Part shown: positions 60,001 to 64,000 of the stretch, piece by piece
Position numbering within the stretch: the first letter of the stretch is position 1
Layout of the letters: each line of letters begins with the position of its first letter
NCBI GenBank assembly: GCA_028554795.2
Contig: CM068827.1
Span: forward strand, 77,683,677-77,747,676
Direction of reading: 5' to 3'
Source: Sinohyriopsis cumingii
Taxonomy: Eukaryota; Mollusca; Bivalvia; Unionida; Unionidae
DNA length: 64,000 bases
Made by a program: the position numbers and the translations under genes
The notes under the pieces: model-generated
The model's input: only the letters and a program-made list of their open reading frames with translations
Databases searched by the model: none
Told to the model about the DNA's origin: nothing

Positions 60001-60882
60001 GCTTTCTCACATACCCACATTGGCCGAATCTGACTGTAACCCATTAAAGTTAACTGTTCACAAAGAAACAGACTGAGCAAACATTGCCAATTCTAAGTAA
60101 GGTCAATATTATAGAATTGCTATAGCTAAAGAAAAGGGTGGAAATTAAACAGTATAAGCAACAGTAAAAATAAGTTTTTAATCAACTGACGAAATAGGAA
60201 AAGATTTTTTAAAATAAAAATAAAGTGAAATTAATGTACTTTTTACTGACACCTGTACTGAATCAATATGATGTTTACCCATGGCATTTGTGCAACAATA
60301 ACCAACAGGAAGACACTTTTTCTAACGATGAAAAATTTGCACTAAAACTGTACAATAAAAAGCACTAGAACTATCTCCACACTCCTCTCCCTACCTTTAG
60401 GAAAGGAAGAAACATGTCCATCATAGTTATCTTCTCAACTGTGTAAAATATAAAGTCTCTACTAATTAGCATGTCCCATTGTTGACATATGCAACTGCTG
60501 TATATTTTCCATGTATACATGTTCACCCAGCTGTAAACAGCACAGACCTGGATCTGCCTATTTATAATGTACCAACATATCAGCTGGTCTGGTAGATCAT
60601 AAAGAACCATAAGCCCAAGTCTGAGAAAGAGTTTTCATTTTCAGCCAATCCAATGCAACATTACAAATGTAAAGTTCTTTCTGATTAGCTGACACAAAAT
60701 CTCTAGGTCAAACTCAGTCTGAGAAGCTGTACAATTTCCAGGTCTGGATCTGCACTGTTGGCTGTTTATTATACATGAATATATACAGATATTGATACGG
60801 CAGTCCAGACTAGGTGAAATTATCCAGACTTACCCCGTGACCTCTGCTTCTGTGGGTCAAACATGATGGTCACATCTATAAC
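23906..60882 (-). CDS. DAZAP1: DAZAP1-like RNA-binding protein, eight 3' coding exons (spliced, partial)
   Basis: Eight exons join in frame on the minus strand: 60,834-60,882, 54,589-54,671, 47,151-47,424, 41,687-41,773, 38,228-38,458, 35,600-35,785, 28,216-28,314 and 23,906-24,075. All boundaries are GT-AG and all phases agree, giving 392 residues and a TAA stop. The visible protein starts inside the second RRM (VIDVTIMFDPQKQ, then the RNP1-like RGFGFLTF across a splice junction), continues with VNGKKVECKRAEPR, and then runs into a long Gly/Pro/Gln/Tyr-rich domain ending in FHPYRR. RRM2 followed by this low-complexity tail and the FHPYRR end identifies DAZAP1 (fly Hrb27C/Hrp48), a nuclear-cytoplasmic protein of mRNA splicing, transport and translation. 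RRM1 and the start of RRM2 lie beyond the right edge. Confidence 0.85.
24552..25238 (-). pseudogene. hAT transposase remnants, BED-like finger to C-terminal part
   Basis: Three short frames in order on the minus strand hold HFNIGHGGKFYVEKHLKTKK (a BED-type zinc-finger tail), AEVLFTKFWKDDEDLAIGAE, KVSDDNVRDYYATASDYMLQ and LEEFLQYKVGILNDSILN. Frameshifts separate them and the catalytic core is missing. It could not make transposase. Confidence 0.7.
25209..25282. repeat. Long palindrome inside second hAT copy
   Basis: Centre CATGTATTATATAGTACATG at 25,245/25,246; 37-base arms with three mismatches. It is equivalent to 19,041-19,114. The arms have diverged slightly while the position within the element is the same. 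Confidence 0.9.
26079..28215. other. DAZAP1 last-intron sequence without genes
   Basis: AT-rich intron. Apart from a tandem repeat at 27,148-27,371, I see only short open frames of simple composition. A near-duplicate of GATCAAACTCGGATCAGAAATG / GATCAAAACAGGATCAGAAAT occurs at about 27,667 and 27,799. Confidence 0.5.
27148..27371. repeat. ~82-bp tandem repeat, 2.8 copies
   Basis: AGAAATAAATGCAATTACTT starts the first two units (27,148 and about 27,230); a diverged third begins at about 27,312 with AGAAATAAACACAATTGCTT. Each unit ends in an AAATTATGATaa-type sequence and spacer. Confidence 0.85.
28216..28314 (-). CDS. DAZAP1: DAZAP1 exon: Ala/Pro/Tyr-rich segment (99 nt)
   Basis: It encodes YGAPDPHSTAAPSADPATQ and ADQYSYYQNY. 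Acceptor CTCCCAG, donor GTGAGT, phases 1 and 1. Confidence 0.85.
29203..31488 (-). mobile_element. Tigger/pogo transposon, apparently complete, TA target duplication
   Basis: The left end reads CAGTCAAACCCACTTATCTC and the right end, reversed, CAGTCAAACCCGGTTATCTC. Both are flanked by TA (29,201-29,202 and 31,489-31,490). Sub-terminal repeats of TTATCTCGAC / TTATGTCGA type follow inside each end. The 2,286-bp element carries one long transposase frame on the minus strand. It lies in the 7.3-kb intron between DAZAP1 exons 28,216-28,314 and 35,600-35,785, in the same orientation as the gene. Confidence 0.92.
29556..30767 (-). CDS. Tigger/pogo transposase, intact frame
   Basis: The frame is open from 30,836, but the protein most likely starts at MREKK (30,767) or MFQKRKL (30,752), just before the CENP-B-type N-terminal helix-turn-helix (LEKGEKCADLANKYNIPSNT). 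A second DNA-binding domain follows (HETWKASHGWLDRFKQRNNI). The DDE domain has IYNADETGLFW (Asp200 of the long frame), ALIIDNCRAHP (Asp307) and LQPLDQG (Asp338), so all three catalytic acids are present with the N-K-Q-style context of Tigger. About 400 residues is a normal length. The enzyme would cut and paste the surrounding element at TA sites. An undamaged frame with matching ends suggests recent activity. Confidence 0.9.
   Translation of the reverse strand: MREKKMFQKRKLSNQNIELKYEILLQLEKGEKCADLANKYNIPSNTISGWKKNADKIKTTYELGQFGPDRKKMRSAKFDDVDEATLKWFKNVRAENIPVDGSRIQQQAEKFVKDLGHETWKASHGWLDRFKQRNNICFKTVCGESASVSDVAVKEWHKEVLPKILDKFKPCDIYNADETGLFWQCLPNKTMDFKGNKCHGGKKSKERVTLLLAGNMDGSDKIKPLIIRKSENPRCFKNLNRSSLPVDYKSQSNSWMTGDIFTSWLRKLDRHLQFEKRKIALIIDNCRAHPRVEGLQAITVYFLPPNATSKLQPLDQGIIQAFKIHYRKALVCNYLLAVEEKRSYKPTLLDAIMYAHAAWNSVSPKTIQNCWFHCIFPEISDEEFHQQCLIAQEIKEPQSEIIN
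31540..32120. repeat. Diffuse repeat ('GCCAGGATGCTTTC' type)
   Basis: Variants of ATGCCAGAATGCTTTC and TCATTTAAAAGTC recur at 28,990-29,060, 31,505-31,530, 31,660-31,680, 31,800-31,815, 31,945-31,975 and 32,065-32,085. The Tigger element inserted into this older repeat. No coding potential is seen. Confidence 0.5.
32193..32510 (-). repeat. tRNA-derived SINE, family 1, with target duplication
   Basis: Read on the minus strand it begins with a tRNA-like head: GGCCTAGTGGTCAGAGC is an A box and GTGGGTTCGATCCCTGG a B box. A body and an A-rich tail follow. It is flanked by ATCTGCTCTTTGT (32,180-32,192) and ATCTGTTCTTTGT (32,511-32,523), a 13-base duplication with one mismatch. A 5'-truncated copy lies at 45,985-46,238. 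Confidence 0.85.
32560..33900. repeat. Array of a degenerate repeat marked by ACCAACTAGAC
   Basis: Units of roughly 100-150 bases repeat the phrases TTTTCAAGATGGCTACCA, CATTTTCATTTAGGACCAAC, TAGAC, GGTGAAAACCCA and GGAGTAGCAACAAC in the same order with strong divergence. The same phrases recur at 38,690-39,115, 40,670-41,540 and 61,245-62,060. The array is non-coding. Confidence 0.7.
34295..34535 (-). repeat. tRNA-derived SINE, family 2 (CAA tail), diverged
   Basis: It is the reverse-oriented relative of the copy at 36,080: shared pieces are AAGGCAAAACATGGAAGGCA-like body, AGCTTTCTCACATACCCA and the tRNA-like head (reverse of CCCAGAGTGGCTAAG) at 34,515-34,532. GTTGTTGTG at its left edge is the reversed CAA tail. 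It is heavily mutated. Confidence 0.65.
35600..35785 (-). CDS. DAZAP1: DAZAP1 exon: Tyr/Gly/Pro-rich segment (186 nt)
   Basis: It encodes GQSYTQQPPASAAPPYGGYG through PSQPGAPA. Acceptor ATTTCAG, donor GTAGGA, phases 1 and 1. Confidence 0.87.
36080..36307 (+). repeat. tRNA-derived SINE, family 2, full length with perfect target duplication
   Basis: The 228-base unit starts with a tRNA-like head (A box TGGCTGAGTGGTCTAAA, B box GTGGGTTCGAGTC), has a body with AGCTTGCCAGTAGCTTCTCA and TGGTTCTTCCTGGG, and ends CCCCACAACAA. CATTTCTACTA flanks it exactly (36,069-36,079 and 36,308-36,318). It lies in the DAZAP1 intron upstream of exon 35,600-35,785. Confidence 0.92.
36577..37919 (-). mobile_element. 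hAT element retaining part of the catalytic core
   Basis: Ends ATACATGCC and GGCATGTAT, flanked by TCTGTCTC and TCTGTCTG (7 of 8 match). The right-hand third matches the other copies, but the middle keeps transposase sequence missing from the copies at 18,039 and 24,238, while their palindrome region is deleted here. Confidence 0.87.
36881..37440 (-). pseudogene. hAT transposase core fragment
   Basis: In minus-strand order the pieces read FSIAADRSTDYEDKKLYPVC (the hAT 'DeSTD' motif with the first catalytic Asp), VSMLFFHYQN, a KHKLAELYGFSADNAS-like stretch (the second motif with its Asp), SPSGCPCHMMHHAAGKAADT (the CH..HH..A.KA motif) and LEGELLKYYVGILPDDVHTA. Stops and frameshifts separate them. 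The motifs together identify the family as hAT. Confidence 0.78.
38228..38458 (-). CDS. DAZAP1: DAZAP1 exon: Gly/Pro/Gln-rich segment (231 nt)
   Basis: It encodes GGYPGPQGQPPVGAPGGY through GGPPRPYGEY. Acceptor TTTTTTAG, donor GTGAGT, phases 1 and 1. Several PPGQPP repeats are present. Confidence 0.88.
38690..39115. repeat. ACCAACTAGAC-type degenerate repeat
   Basis: It shares AAAACTAATGTTCACATGAT, GATAGCAAGATCTTCAAGAT and GAATGTGAGCATGTCAAGTT-like phrases with the array at 32,560-33,900. No coding content is seen. Confidence 0.5.
39990..40140. repeat. MITE copy (ATCTG family)
   Basis: It runs from ACTCACTTAAAGTCAAAGTC to GACTTCTAAGCAAGAATATA, imperfect inverted ends, with CTAATCTGCCACCATATAAT and AGCAGATCAGGGTCTATG inside. 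It is shorter than the 44,102 copy. Confidence 0.7.
40327..40410. repeat. 21-bp minisatellite, four units
   Basis: ATGACATCATCCATGTCTAAG and variants repeat four times. It gives an open forward frame with a 7-residue repeat only because 21 is a multiple of three. Confidence 0.9.
40670..41540. repeat. ACCAACTAGAC-type degenerate repeat
   Basis: Phrases AAGATGGACAGTGTGGTGGC, GAACCATTTCATTAGAACCA and TAGTACCAACTAGACCTTGG link it to 32,560-33,900 and 61,245-62,060. Confidence 0.55.
41687..41773 (-). CDS. DAZAP1: DAZAP1 exon: Gln/Thr/Ser-rich cassette (87 nt)
   Basis: It encodes 29 codons including WQQTPLQQTQSTPVSSPSN. Acceptor TTTCAG and donor GTAGGT are good, and both ends are phase 1, so it can be skipped without shifting the frame. 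It is too short to stand out as an open frame and was found by splice signals and phase. Confidence 0.75.
41985..42115 (-). repeat. tRNA-derived SINE, family 3
   Basis: Reversed, it starts GGGAGCCATGTCGGCTCAGT with an A box (GGCTCAGTGGCTAGCACAC), then a poor B box, and continues with GATCAGTTTGGGTTTCCTAA and TTGCCTCAGCACTAAACAGC. Relatives are at 49,955-50,165 and 58,595-58,775. Confidence 0.65.
42116..44097. other. DAZAP1 intron sequence, no gene seen
   Basis: Between the SINE and the next MITE only low-information intron sequence is present. Several short open frames on both strands have no recognisable features. Confidence 0.5.
44102..44301. repeat. MITE, best-preserved copy (ATCTG family)
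   Basis: The ends are ACTTGCTTAAAAGTCAGTTC and, reversed, ACTTGCTCATAAGTCAAGTC, imperfect inverted repeats of about 28 bases. Inside, GACCCAGATCTGCC and GGCCAGATCTGGGTC form a second, nested inverted repeat around ACCGCATAATATAC. Total length is about 200 bases and it has no coding content. Confidence 0.8.
44556..44792 (-). repeat. tRNA-derived SINE, family 2, reverse copy
   Basis: It contains TAATGCCATTTTTCAGCACA, GCTACTGACAAGCTTTCTCA and the reversed tRNA-like head (CACTCTACCACC). GTTGTTTTGGG at its left is the remnant of the reversed CAA tail. Confidence 0.75.
45985..46238 (-). repeat. tRNA-derived SINE, family 1, 5'-truncated
   Basis: It matches 32,193-32,510 over ATTTTAATGTAGCTTTAA, CCTGACACCAGGCCAACA, TAACACTAACCTCTTAATGC and GGTATGACTCGGCC, but lacks the tRNA-like head beyond the B-box region. 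Confidence 0.8.
46998..47063. repeat. 27-bp tandem repeat, 2.5 copies
   Basis: ACTAGACAACACTCAGCAAC plus ACTTTAC repeats next to the donor side of DAZAP1 exon 47,151-47,424, about 90 bases inside the intron. Confidence 0.85.
47151..47424 (-). CDS. DAZAP1: DAZAP1 exon: RRM2 end and first Gly/Pro-rich segment (274 nt)
   Basis: VECKRAEPREGRRGG closes RRM2. GMPPGQYDQGPP, GGWPPEGGWNQ and GYQQQGGWGQPPQQQAS form the first low-complexity segment. The acceptor is GGATAG, the donor GTAAGG. It leaves in phase 1. Confidence 0.88.
47425..48980. other. DAZAP1 intron, no gene seen
   Basis: AT-rich intron with locally repeated ACTATATACTTAT-type words (47,625-47,680) and a short A-run. No coding features are recognised. 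Confidence 0.5.
48985..49078. repeat. MITE fragment (ATCTG family)
   Basis: GCTTACAAGTCGAGACAAAC at one end and GCTCTCGACTTAAAAGAGAG at the other are inverted; CAGATCTGGGTCTGTGCAGT is the shared core. It is internally deleted. Confidence 0.7.
49376..49487. repeat. 56-bp direct duplication
   Basis: ATAGAATAACTAGAAATTCA begins both copies, each ending in a TTTTTTGTCTG run. Only a few bases differ, so the duplication is young. Confidence 0.9.
49955..50165. repeat. SINE family 3 relative, diverged
   Basis: ATGGCACAACAACACAAGTA and GGTTATTTAGTGCAGAAACA match the 58,595 copy. The right part is diverged and the tRNA-like head is not readable. Confidence 0.5.
50166..51879. other. DAZAP1 intron, no gene seen
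   Basis: Nothing beyond short uninformative open frames was found on either strand. Confidence 0.5.
51881..52069. repeat. MITE copy (ATCTG family)
   Basis: TTCAACTGCAAACTGCATAG and, near the right end, CTTGCAGTTCGACCAGACTT are inverted. AGACCCAGATCTGCTACTGC is the core. Length is about 190 bases. Confidence 0.75.
52070..53839. other. DAZAP1 intron, no gene seen
   Basis: AT-rich intron with a C-run (52,739-52,748) and a G-rich patch (53,290-53,320). No gene is supported. Confidence 0.5.
53840..54037. repeat. MITE copy (ATCTG family)
   Basis: ACTCGCTTTCAAGTTGAGTC on the left and CTGTACTCGTCTTATAAGCA on the right are imperfect inverted ends. Two ATCTG-type cores lie inside (GATCCTGATCTGCC; CATATCTGGGTCTGTGCA). 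Confidence 0.8.
54295..54410 (-). repeat. SINE family 2 fragment
   Basis: GGCAGCCAGTATAACTGGAA, CCCCTGGAAAGAACCACCAA and ACAAGCTTTCTCTGGTACCC match the body of the family. Both ends are missing. It lies 180 bases from the DAZAP1 exon at 54,589. Confidence 0.7.
54589..54671 (-). CDS. DAZAP1: DAZAP1 exon: RRM2 RNP1 and C-terminal half (83 nt)
   Basis: It encodes GFGFLTFESDESIEQL (RNP1 and helix 2) through HYVEVNGKK. The acceptor is ATTAATTAG, the donor GTTAAC. The exon completes the split glycine and ends in phase 0. Confidence 0.85.
54672..58594. other. DAZAP1 intron, no gene or clear repeat
   Basis: Nearly 4 kb of AT-rich intron. A 20-base duplication (AATGGTTCTGAAGAAGAAT) occurs at about 58,111-58,150. 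I see no other structured element. Confidence 0.5.
58595..58775 (-). repeat. tRNA-derived SINE, family 3
   Basis: Reversed, GGAAGAGCCATGGTGGCTTA leads into a weak A box and GGGGGTTCAACTACT resembles a B box. TCTTCGGACAAGAGACAGCT and CCTCGGCACTAAATAACC follow. Confidence 0.65.
59862..60033 (-). repeat. SINE family 2, 5'-truncated, perfect 14-bp target duplication
   Basis: CTGTAACCCATTAA flanks the insert exactly (59,848-59,861 and 60,034-60,047). The left edge is a (TTG)n run, the reversed CAA tail. The body (TTTAATGCCATTTTTCAGCA, AGCTACTGGCAAGCTTTCTC) is intact but the tRNA-like head is absent, as expected for incomplete reverse transcription. Confidence 0.93.
60520..60775. repeat. Two MITE-core pieces (ATCTG family)
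   Basis: GCACAGACCTGGATCTGCCT (about 60,540-60,560) and CAGGTCTGGATCTGCACTGT (about 60,739-60,759) resemble the MITE cores. The outer ends are weak. Confidence 0.5.
60834..60882 (-). CDS. DAZAP1: DAZAP1 exon: RRM2 middle (49 nt)
   Basis: It encodes VIDVTIMFDPQKQRSRG with the last glycine split. The acceptor is ...TTATTTCTCAG and the donor GTAAGT. It enters in phase 0 and leaves in phase 1. The polypyrimidine tract of the acceptor is formed by an ATT microsatellite. Confidence 0.85.
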
Positions 60883-60886
60883 CTGA

Positions 60887-60950
60887 GAAATAATAATAAT
60901 AATAATAATAAAAATAATAATAATAATGATAATAATAATAACAATAATGT
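60887..60950. repeat. AAT microsatellite at a DAZAP1 splice acceptor
   Basis: (AAT)n with a few interruptions runs for about 60 bases and ends five bases from the exon edge at 60,882. On the transcribed strand it is (ATT)n and occupies the place of the polypyrimidine tract. Confidence 0.9.
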
Positions 60951-61244
60951 AATAGTGATGATGATAAGCAAATTTTGTGAATTTCTGTCTCCCACTTTCC
61001 ATGGCAAGGTCATAAAAGTTCAAAATGATAAAATCCATCTATAGCCTTGAAAACAGCTGTAAACATAAAGGACAGACATTGAAAGTAACCAAGTTTTATG
61101 GTTACATCTTGAAGATCATTAGAGTAAAAGTGCAGAAAAGAGGTAAAAAGATTCCCTCGAAGGGAATGACATTCTTCTGGAAAGATATCACATACTTTCA
61201 AGGCTATTCTTTTTCCTAAAGTGTTGAAATCAGCATACATTTTT

Positions 61245-62060
61245 TTTTAAAACCAAGATTTTCACATTCGCTGCGGAGGTGGCCATATTGGATGACATAT
61301 TGGACCATTTTCATTTAGCATCATCTAGACATCAATCAGAGTAACCTGAATAATAACCACCCATGCAGAACAAGTAGCCATCGCAGTTTTTCATGATTGC
61401 ATGTCACCTCATCAGTTTTACTGCGAGTTAACTAGACACTGCAAGATGTCCCCATCTCCATAAGGCAAGTATTGACAAGATTTTCAAGGCTGCTATTGAG
61501 GAAATAGTGGGTGTCAGATCAGCACCAGTCATATAGGACCAACCATAAAGCAAAACAAGTTTTGGTGAAAATCCAATGTTGATATGGCCATTGATTAGGA
61601 AGGAGTTGCACAAAATAGACTGTGGCAGCCATATGAGACATCAGATCAGCACAATTTTCATTCAGGTGTTCCAGACATATCCAGACCCCTTTCAGTTTGC
61701 TATGACCATAAATTGAAGAGAAATAGTAAACAAAAGATCTGCAAGATCTTCACTGGCAGAAATACTTGAAATCCAAGCAGCACCTTTTTCGTTTCAAACC
61801 AACTAGACCATGCGATGAATATGCATGCTAAGTTTCATGGTAATCCTTCAAGTACTTCAGGAGGTGCAGCATTAACAAACATGTGGGTGATAGACAACAG
61901 ATCCGACATCCACTATAGCAGCCTTGAAAATCTTGTGAATAACTTGTCTTAAGGAGATGGGGGACATCTTGCAGTGTCCAGTTAGTGTCCTGGTCTCTTC
62001 TGACCAGTAGATTTAAAAATTGAGACAATAACTGACGATCCAATGCAGAATGACTGAACT
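61245..62060. repeat. ACCAACTAGAC-type degenerate repeat
   Basis: Phrases GGTGGCCATATTGGATGACA, AAACCAACTAGACCATGCGA and GCTAAGTTTCATGGTAATCC match the other clusters of this repeat. It is non-coding. Confidence 0.6.
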
Positions 62061-62242
62061 AATGATGACAATGGGGTCATTTTACTTGATACAAGTATTG
62101 GGAATTGAACTGACATTACTAATAATAACAATGGGGGCCATTTTACCTGATACAAGTGTTGGGGATTGGGGGTGTGAATGACTGAACTGGCATTACTAAT
62201 GAAGACAATGGGGACATTCTACTTGATACAAGTATGGGGGAC
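62050..62242. repeat. ~55-75-bp tandem repeat, three units
   Basis: TGATACAAGTATTGGG and GACAATGGGGTCATTTTAC with variants repeat three times around 62,065, 62,130 and 62,210. Confidence 0.8.
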
Positions 62243-63032
62243 GTGTGACAGGCCTACCAAATGTAAAGAACACTTAAGAAAATGGAATAATCACCATGAC
62301 TATATCAAGAAATAAAAGATTTAATTTAGTCTAAAACTTTATGTATGTGACAACTTAAAAGAAAATACCCAAGATGGAGTCCTTTATCTAGAAATTCTTG
62401 TATTCAGAAAGAAAATATGATAATAACTGATCATTAATTCAGAATCAACAGAAACTACAATCATCTGTCTCAGGTCCATCATGAATTGTACCCCGCCTTG
62501 AAAGTATTTACCTGGCAAAATGAAAGTTTTTAAAAAAAACCTTTAAACCTTACAAATTTCAATCCAAACATCTTGTCAGCACAAATGTTTTGGAAAAATA
62601 AGAAGAAAAAACCCCAAACAGTGAGTGCTATGCTAAAAAACAATGATGGAGCAACCTAATGTACAAGTTGCATGTCTGTGATATAGATGCTCAATGAGGT
62701 AAAAACAAATGTAGATACATCTATACCGTATACAAAGTTACAAAGATACCAACTGCTATAAATGGTAAAAGTTAAATAAAGCAATGACACTAGAGAGAAC
62801 AAATTCTCTGAATCATGAAAATGGAATGCAAGCAGAATAGAGACATATTTCATTACTTATTTGCAACACATTCCAAAATATATCAGTATGAATAAAAATG
62901 GCTTATTTCTTTGGTAAACTGCACAATTAAACAGCATTTAAAATTTAAGTATTCTGATTACATGAAAATAAATGCCAATTTTTTTATAACCACATCATTA
63001 ATATTATAAAATGGCTGTTGAATTGGTTTTTA
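62243..63032. other. DAZAP1 intron/upstream, no gene seen
   Basis: No RRM-coding exon was found here on the minus strand despite a search for the IFVGGL-type RNP2 motif of RRM2, so the next exon upstream should lie beyond 64,000. Confidence 0.45.
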
Positions 63033-63477
63033 GTCCTTTTCTAATCCACCTGTGAAATTATCTGAAAAACGTTTTTGCTCTAACACTTGCATCTGACTTG
63101 ACTTTTAGCGCCAAATACTTACAGACTGGTTCTGTACCAGATATGAATTAGAACAAAGAATCTGCAGGCAAAGATTAAAAATGAGAAAACCTGTCTGTTA
63201 TCTCCTAACTAAGCCATACAGCTGCTATAACATAATACTGTTAGGAAAGTGCATGCAAGGACGGACAAGCATACTCTTATGTCATAGTTACATAGAAGCA
63301 TTCTTTTCTAGAATATGGTCTGAAAGATTAATGGGATGTTAACAAAAATAAAACATTAATTTTTTTTGGGAGGGGGACATACCAAGAAAGTGTAATCCGA
63401 ATATGTTTACACATAAGGCATAATTTAGTGGAAAAAAGCGCAATGATTAAGCTAAAAGCATAATGGTCGGCACATAT
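63033..63477. repeat. hAT right-end fragment
   Basis: From CCTTTTCTAATCCACCTGTG to GGTCGGCACATAT it follows the right third of the other hAT copies (AGACTGGTTCTGTACCAGAT, GCCATACAGCTGCTATAA). The left part is missing. Confidence 0.8.
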
Positions 63478-64000
63478 GATAATGCACATTTTACTTGCTC
63501 TTAAATGTAGTCAAATGATACATAATTATGAAGCAATGTCTTTCCATTCAGATGGCATTATCTTGGAATGTGTGGCATGTAACCCCCCCCCCCCACAATA
63601 AAGTCAAGTTGGCAACTTGCATATTTTGTACAGAATATAAGCATAGTATTGATCAATTATCAACTATTAGTTTTACCTGCACGAGCACCCACATCACAAC
63701 CATGCAATAATCATTAGGCTGATCCATCTACTTTTTTAAAATTAGCATTTCTTCAACACTGAACCTGCTTCTGATGACTTCATTTTTCCAAATTATAATA
63801 AAATTGCACCAACAGAATAAAGTTTGGTTTTGTTTGAAATTTGTAAGGTTTAAAGATATTATAATATCCTTGGCTAGATTTTAAATGTGCCAGTTAAATA
63901 CTTTTAAAGACTAGTGGCAGGGTACAATTCAGACCGACTTTACTATGAATTTACTGCAGTAATTAGGAACTTTAGGTATTATGTTCACAACTTTGGTGAA

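Noticed and set aside
60820..61038. Isoleucine-rich minus-strand open frame as a separate gene
   Set aside because: Its first part is the translated microsatellite; only the segment 60,834-60,882 is a real DAZAP1 exon.

Overview
The window joins two different kinds of DNA. Bases 1 to about 14,010 hold most of an integrated virus-like element of the Polinton/Maverick (adintovirus-like) type. Bases 14,010 to 64,000 are intron- and repeat-rich animal DNA that carries the 3' part of one host gene. The host gene is recognisable as DAZAP1 (DAZ-associated protein 1; Hrb27C/Hrp48 in flies). The organism is therefore a metazoan. Large introns crowded with tRNA-derived SINEs, MITEs, hAT and Tigger transposons fit a marine invertebrate such as a mollusc, but the sequence alone does not fix the species.

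Virus-like element, left to right. It opens with the C-terminal part of a retroviral-type integrase (+, cut by the window edge). Next is a very large reverse-strand protein that joins a family-B-polymerase-like region, an SF1 helicase and a C-terminal HNH zinc domain. Two small forward genes follow: a cysteine-rich zinc protein and a broken HNH/NUMOD1 endonuclease. A 2.7-kb hub (4,742-7,456) is mostly non-coding: a tRNA-like repeat, microsatellites, an array of five hairpins whose stems change but stay paired, one small acidic gene, and two AT-rich tandem arrays. From 14,005 back to 7,457 every gene is on the minus strand with short gaps or overlaps and forms a virion-morphogenesis block: charged virion-associated protein, pVI-like protein, double jelly-roll major capsid protein, basic pX-like protein, adenain-type cysteine protease, fiber-like protein, two-helix membrane protein, and penton/minor capsid protein. 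No packaging ATPase is visible. Several genes show breaks, so this copy looks recently inactivated.

Host part. DAZAP1 runs on the minus strand from beyond 60,882 to the stop at 23,906. Eight coding exons with matching phases were found; the first RRM and the start of RRM2 lie beyond the right edge. The four internal Pro/Gln/Gly-rich exons are all phase 1-1. The introns contain a nearly intact Tigger element with TA target duplications (29,203-31,488), three hAT-type elements with 8-bp target duplications (the one at 18,039-19,902 lies downstream of the gene) plus fragments, at least three SINE families (some with 11-14-bp target duplications), a palindromic MITE family, and a diffuse repeat recognisable by 'ACCAACTAGAC'.

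The most notable items are the polymerase/helicase/HNH fusion with an altered polymerase motif C, the hairpin array, the possible ACG start of the protease, adenain-type cleavage motifs in several virion proteins, and the paired palindromes inside the hAT copies.
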